A stretch of DNA of 8,432 bases, taken from an uncultured Anaerolineae bacterium. Lineage in GTDB: Bacteria; Chloroflexota; Anaerolineae; Anaerolineales; Villigracilaceae. A program made the position numbers and the translations under genes. Shown piece by piece: positions 6,260-8,432 of the stretch (positions are counted from its first letter, which is position 1; each line of letters opens with the position of its first letter). The notes under the pieces were generated by a model, which saw nothing but the letters and a program-made list of their open reading frames with translations, did no database searches and was not told the origin of the DNA. The DNA is taken from assembly GCA_903882765.1 (NCBI GenBank), contig CAIRYE010000106.1:1-8432 (forward strand), given 5' to 3'.

Positions 6260-6319
6260 AAACGAGTGAAGAGATCGTCCGTGATCTGATTCAAATTGCC
6301 AAAAAAGAGCTATTGGGGA
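6189..6319. repeat. Long imperfect inverted repeat covering the kinase start
   Basis: The outer left arm (6189-6216) and outer right arm (6296-6319) are complementary over 24 aligned columns with one G-T pair and a 4-base bulge (TTTG, 6200-6203). The central 13 bases, TCTTTTTTGGCAA against TTGCCAAAAAAGA, are perfect. Nested inside are inner arms at 6227-6241 and 6248-6262, 14 of 15 paired. The unpaired interval is 10 bases on the left and 33 on the right. The right arms are coding for the first 21 codons of the kinase, so the left half reads as an inverted, shortened copy of that sequence. No target-site duplication is seen outside the arms. The match is far longer than chance would give. Confidence 0.85.
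6227..6262 (+). promoter_or_regulatory. Inner hairpin enclosing the kinase ATG
   Basis: Arms of 15 bases (6227-6241 and 6248-6262) pair with one U-G wobble around a six-base loop TTTTGG. The kinase ATG (6256-6258) and the TGA of the possible leader peptide both lie in the right arm. In RNA this would hide the start codon; a ribosome finishing the upstream frame would open it. As DNA, it could equally be an operator for a dimeric repressor. There is no T-run after it, so it is not a terminator. Confidence 0.45.
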
Positions 6320-8432
6320 TTTCTTTTGATCTCTTTGTTTACGAACCTTCGTCGGATACTTATACGCAACAACAACTCGCTAAAAACCCAAAAGAAGGCA
6401 AGATCCCCGCTTCCAACCTCGATGAAGTTTCCGCGTTCATTCTTAGTAAACAAAACAAAAACAGCCCTTACATCCTTCGAGACGATTGCTATTATCTGCC
6501 CCTTTACAAACAAGAGAGATTGGCAGGATGGTTCGAAATTTACAAAGGACCTTCAGAGGATGTTGATCTTCCAACAAAAGTGTTAACTCTCGCTGGTCTA
6601 GTCTCGGATACCGTTTCAAATTTGGTACAAAACTTAAACAACCATGACCTGGAGCGGAAGAACCATGAAATGACCATCCTTTCAAGGATCTCTCAGGGCA
6701 TAAATATCACAATTCACTTTGACGATATGTTGGAGCTGATCTATGCCCAAACCACTCAGGTAATCCCCGCCGATGTTTTTAAGATCATGCTTTTCAACCA
6801 AGAGCAGGATTTTTATTACTACCCTTTTTACCTTGAACACGAAGAGAGAGTGAACCGAAAAGAAAACAATCCCACCGGGGCAGATGAAACCGCCGAACAT
6901 AAGATCATCCAAACACGCAAAGCGATCCTATCGAACGATATGGAGCTTACCTGCCAACAAATGGAAATACCGCGTCCTTTGGGGGGCATTCGTTCATTCA
7001 TCGGCGTTCCACTGAATTCTGGTGCCGATACAATTGGCTGCTTATCGATCGGTTCCACCTCCACCACGGTTAAATACTCCAATCGACAAAAAGAAACCTT
7101 GCAAGCCATCGCGGATCAAACCGCAAGCGCTATCGTGAAATCCCAACTGATCTCTCGAATGGAGCAAAGAACTCAACAACTCGCTAAACTCAACGAAGCG
7201 GCAAAAAGGTTGAACTCAACTTTAGAGATTGAGCCCTTGCTAAAGATCATTCTTGAAAGCGCTCTTCAGCTTGCCGGCTCAGAAAATGGTGCCTTACTAC
7301 TTGTAGATGAACCATCGGGTATGCTTACCAAAAAAGTAAGCATCAGAGTCGAAGGTTTTAGTGCCAGCGAAGAGGAACACACGGTTTTGCTCACTGTTCC
7401 GCTGGAAGTAAACCATCAGGTTATTGGCGCTATCGAATTATTGAATGATCAGGGCGATCGCCTTTTGCGGGACGACGACCAAAAATACCTCTCAGCTTTT
7501 GCCAGCCAGGCCGCCACCGCCATTGAAAACGCCCGCCTATATACTCTTACCGACCAAAACCTCACCAGCCGGATCGAAGAACTTTCGATCATGCAGCAGA
7601 TCGACTTGGAATTGAATGCCAACATCGATCTTGAAAAAACCCTTGAGATAACACTTGGCTGGGCTATCAAGTATTCCGGTTTTTCGATAGGAATGATCGG
7701 CCTTGTAAATGGGGTGGAGCTATCGCATTGGAAATCGAATGATCCCGAATTGGTATCTCAGGAAAAACTAAAAGAATTTATGTTGACTCTTGGAAAGATC
7801 TCAAAAACCAATTCACCAACCGTCATCAATCGAAATGACAACATACCGCCTACCTTCTTAGCCAAAACCTCGACAATTCAACTCATTACACCGATAAAAC
7901 GCGAATCCGGCATACTTGGGCTACTCGCTATTGAAACAAGCGAAACACCCAAGGATATTACCGATATAAAGGCATTTTTATCCCGCCTGTCTGACCACGC
8001 CACCATCGCTATTAGCAATGGCCAATATTTCAATCAGATCAAAGAAGCGAACCTTGCCAAAAGCGAATTTGTTTCCTTTGTTGCCCATGAGCTAAAAAAC
8101 CCAATGACCTCGATCAAAGGATATTCTGAGTTGATGGCGGCTGGGGCTGTTGGGCCGCTTACCGAGGCTCAGAGTGGGTTTTTAAACACCATTCGAACCA
8201 ACGTTGAGCGTATGAGAACGATCGTTGAGGATCTCAACGACATCACCAAGATCGAAGCCGGCCGATTGCGTTTGGATTTCAAGAATGTCTACATCCCTGA
8301 TGTGATTGAAACGGTATTGAATTCCACCAAACGGCAAGCCGCCGACAAAAAACAAACCATAGAAACCGATCTGGCGAGTAACTTATTACCAATTTGGGTA
8401 GACCGAACCAGGATTGAACAAGTATTGATCAA
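6256..8432 (+). CDS. Multi-GAF sensor histidine kinase, C-terminus beyond the window
   Basis: Cytoplasmic two-component sensor kinase, seen for 725 codons with no stop. Residues 1-138 look like a degenerate GAF-type domain (YYLPLYKQERLAGWFEIY). Clearer GAF domains follow at about 139-296, 316-435 and 445-590, joined by helical linkers such as SRMEQRTQQLAKLNEAAKRL. The HisKA dimerisation domain (about 600-665) has the phospho-acceptor H611 in FVAHELKNPMTSIKGYSEL. The ATP-binding HATPase domain starts near 690 and is cut at its N box (RIEQVLI, next residue missing). There is no membrane segment or signal peptide, so the ligands should be intracellular. The ATG directly follows an in-frame TGA, so no longer start exists. 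No Shine-Dalgarno sequence is seen; TTG at 6313 is a weak alternative. No response regulator is visible. Signal unknown. Confidence 0.92.
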   Translation, partial: MKTSEEIVRDLIQIAKKELLGISFDLFVYEPSSDTYTQQQLAKNPKEGKIPASNLDEVSAFILSKQNKNSPYILRDDCYYLPLYKQERLAGWFEIYKGPSEDVDLPTKVLTLAGLVSDTVSNLVQNLNNHDLERKNHEMTILSRISQGINITIHFDDMLELIYAQTTQVIPADVFKIMLFNQEQDFYYYPFYLEHEERVNRKENNPTGADETAEHKIIQTRKAILSNDMELTCQQMEIPRPLGGIRSFIGVPLNSGADTIGCLSIGSTSTTVKYSNRQKETLQAIADQTASAIVKSQLISRMEQRTQQLAKLNEAAKRLNSTLEIEPLLKIILESALQLAGSENGALLLVDEPSGMLTKKVSIRVEGFSASEEEHTVLLTVPLEVNHQVIGAIELLNDQGDRLLRDDDQKYLSAFASQAATAIENARLYTLTDQNLTSRIEELSIMQQIDLELNANIDLEKTLEITLGWAIKYSGFSIGMIGLVNGVELSHWKSNDPELVSQEKLKEFMLTLGKISKTNSPTVINRNDNIPPTFLAKTSTIQLITPIKRESGILGLLAIETSETPKDITDIKAFLSRLSDHATIAISNGQYFNQIKEANLAKSEFVSFVAHELKNPMTSIKGYSELMAAGAVGPLTEAQSGFLNTIRTNVERMRTIVEDLNDITKIEAGRLRLDFKNVYIPDVIETVLNSTKRQAADKKQTIETDLASNLLPIWVDRTRIEQVLI

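Noticed and set aside
6088..6294. 68-codon reverse-strand open frame across the gyrB-kinase spacer
   Set aside because: It has no ribosome-binding site or family likeness. Its KKTKLLG stretch resembles the kinase KKELLG only because it is read through the left arm of the inverted repeat.
6189..6319. A MITE or insertion-sequence remnant with terminal inverted repeats
   Set aside because: No target-site duplication flanks the arms, and the right arm is ordinary kinase coding sequence.
5481..7462. Two GCGATCGC octamers (5481-5488 and 7454-7461) suggesting cyanobacterial HIP1
   Set aside because: Only two copies occur, and both fit the general GATC excess; the proteins do not look cyanobacterial.

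Overview
This 8.4 kb window reads as ordinary bacterial chromosome. It holds seven well-supported protein genes; the last runs off the right edge. GyrB of about 637 residues without the gammaproteobacterial insert, a PlsY-type acyltransferase with SGRTGGTN and GGAGG motifs, a small JAMM/M67 peptidase and a soluble multi-GAF histidine kinase together suggest Chloroflexota, probably Anaerolineae. That assignment is inference from protein style, not from a search. No mobile element, phage gene, tRNA, rRNA or CRISPR array was seen.

Layout. Positions 1-205 are non-coding leader. A forward metallo-beta-lactamase-fold hydrolase (206-1057) converges on a reverse-strand cluster with a 4-base stop overlap, inside an intrinsic terminator. 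The reverse cluster, in transcription order, is an unrecognised multi-pass membrane protein (3038-2229), a JAMM/M67 metallopeptidase (2226-1822) and plsY (1770-1054). A 129-base divergent intergenic region separates it from a forward cluster: another unrecognised membrane protein (3168-4151) and gyrB (4169-6082) 17 bases later. After a 173-base spacer comes a GAF/GAF/HisKA sensor kinase (6256 to beyond 8432) whose reading frame is open to the window edge.

Working together: plsY (phosphatidic acid synthesis) and gyrB (supercoiling) are housekeeping genes. The two membrane proteins and the peptidase are tied to them only by tight spacing. The kinase is a cytoplasmic signal integrator with no visible response regulator.

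The most unusual structure lies between gyrB and the kinase. Positions 6189-6319 form a long imperfect inverted repeat (24-column outer arms with one mismatch and a 4-base bulge; 15-column inner arms with one mismatch). It places the kinase ATG inside the inner stem and looks like an inverted partial copy of the kinase 5' end. A short open frame crosses the left arm and overlaps the kinase start as ATGA, so translational coupling is possible. A second, window-wide oddity is a high density of GATC (about 88 by hand count), with every Lys-Ile pair in three genes written AAG-ATC.
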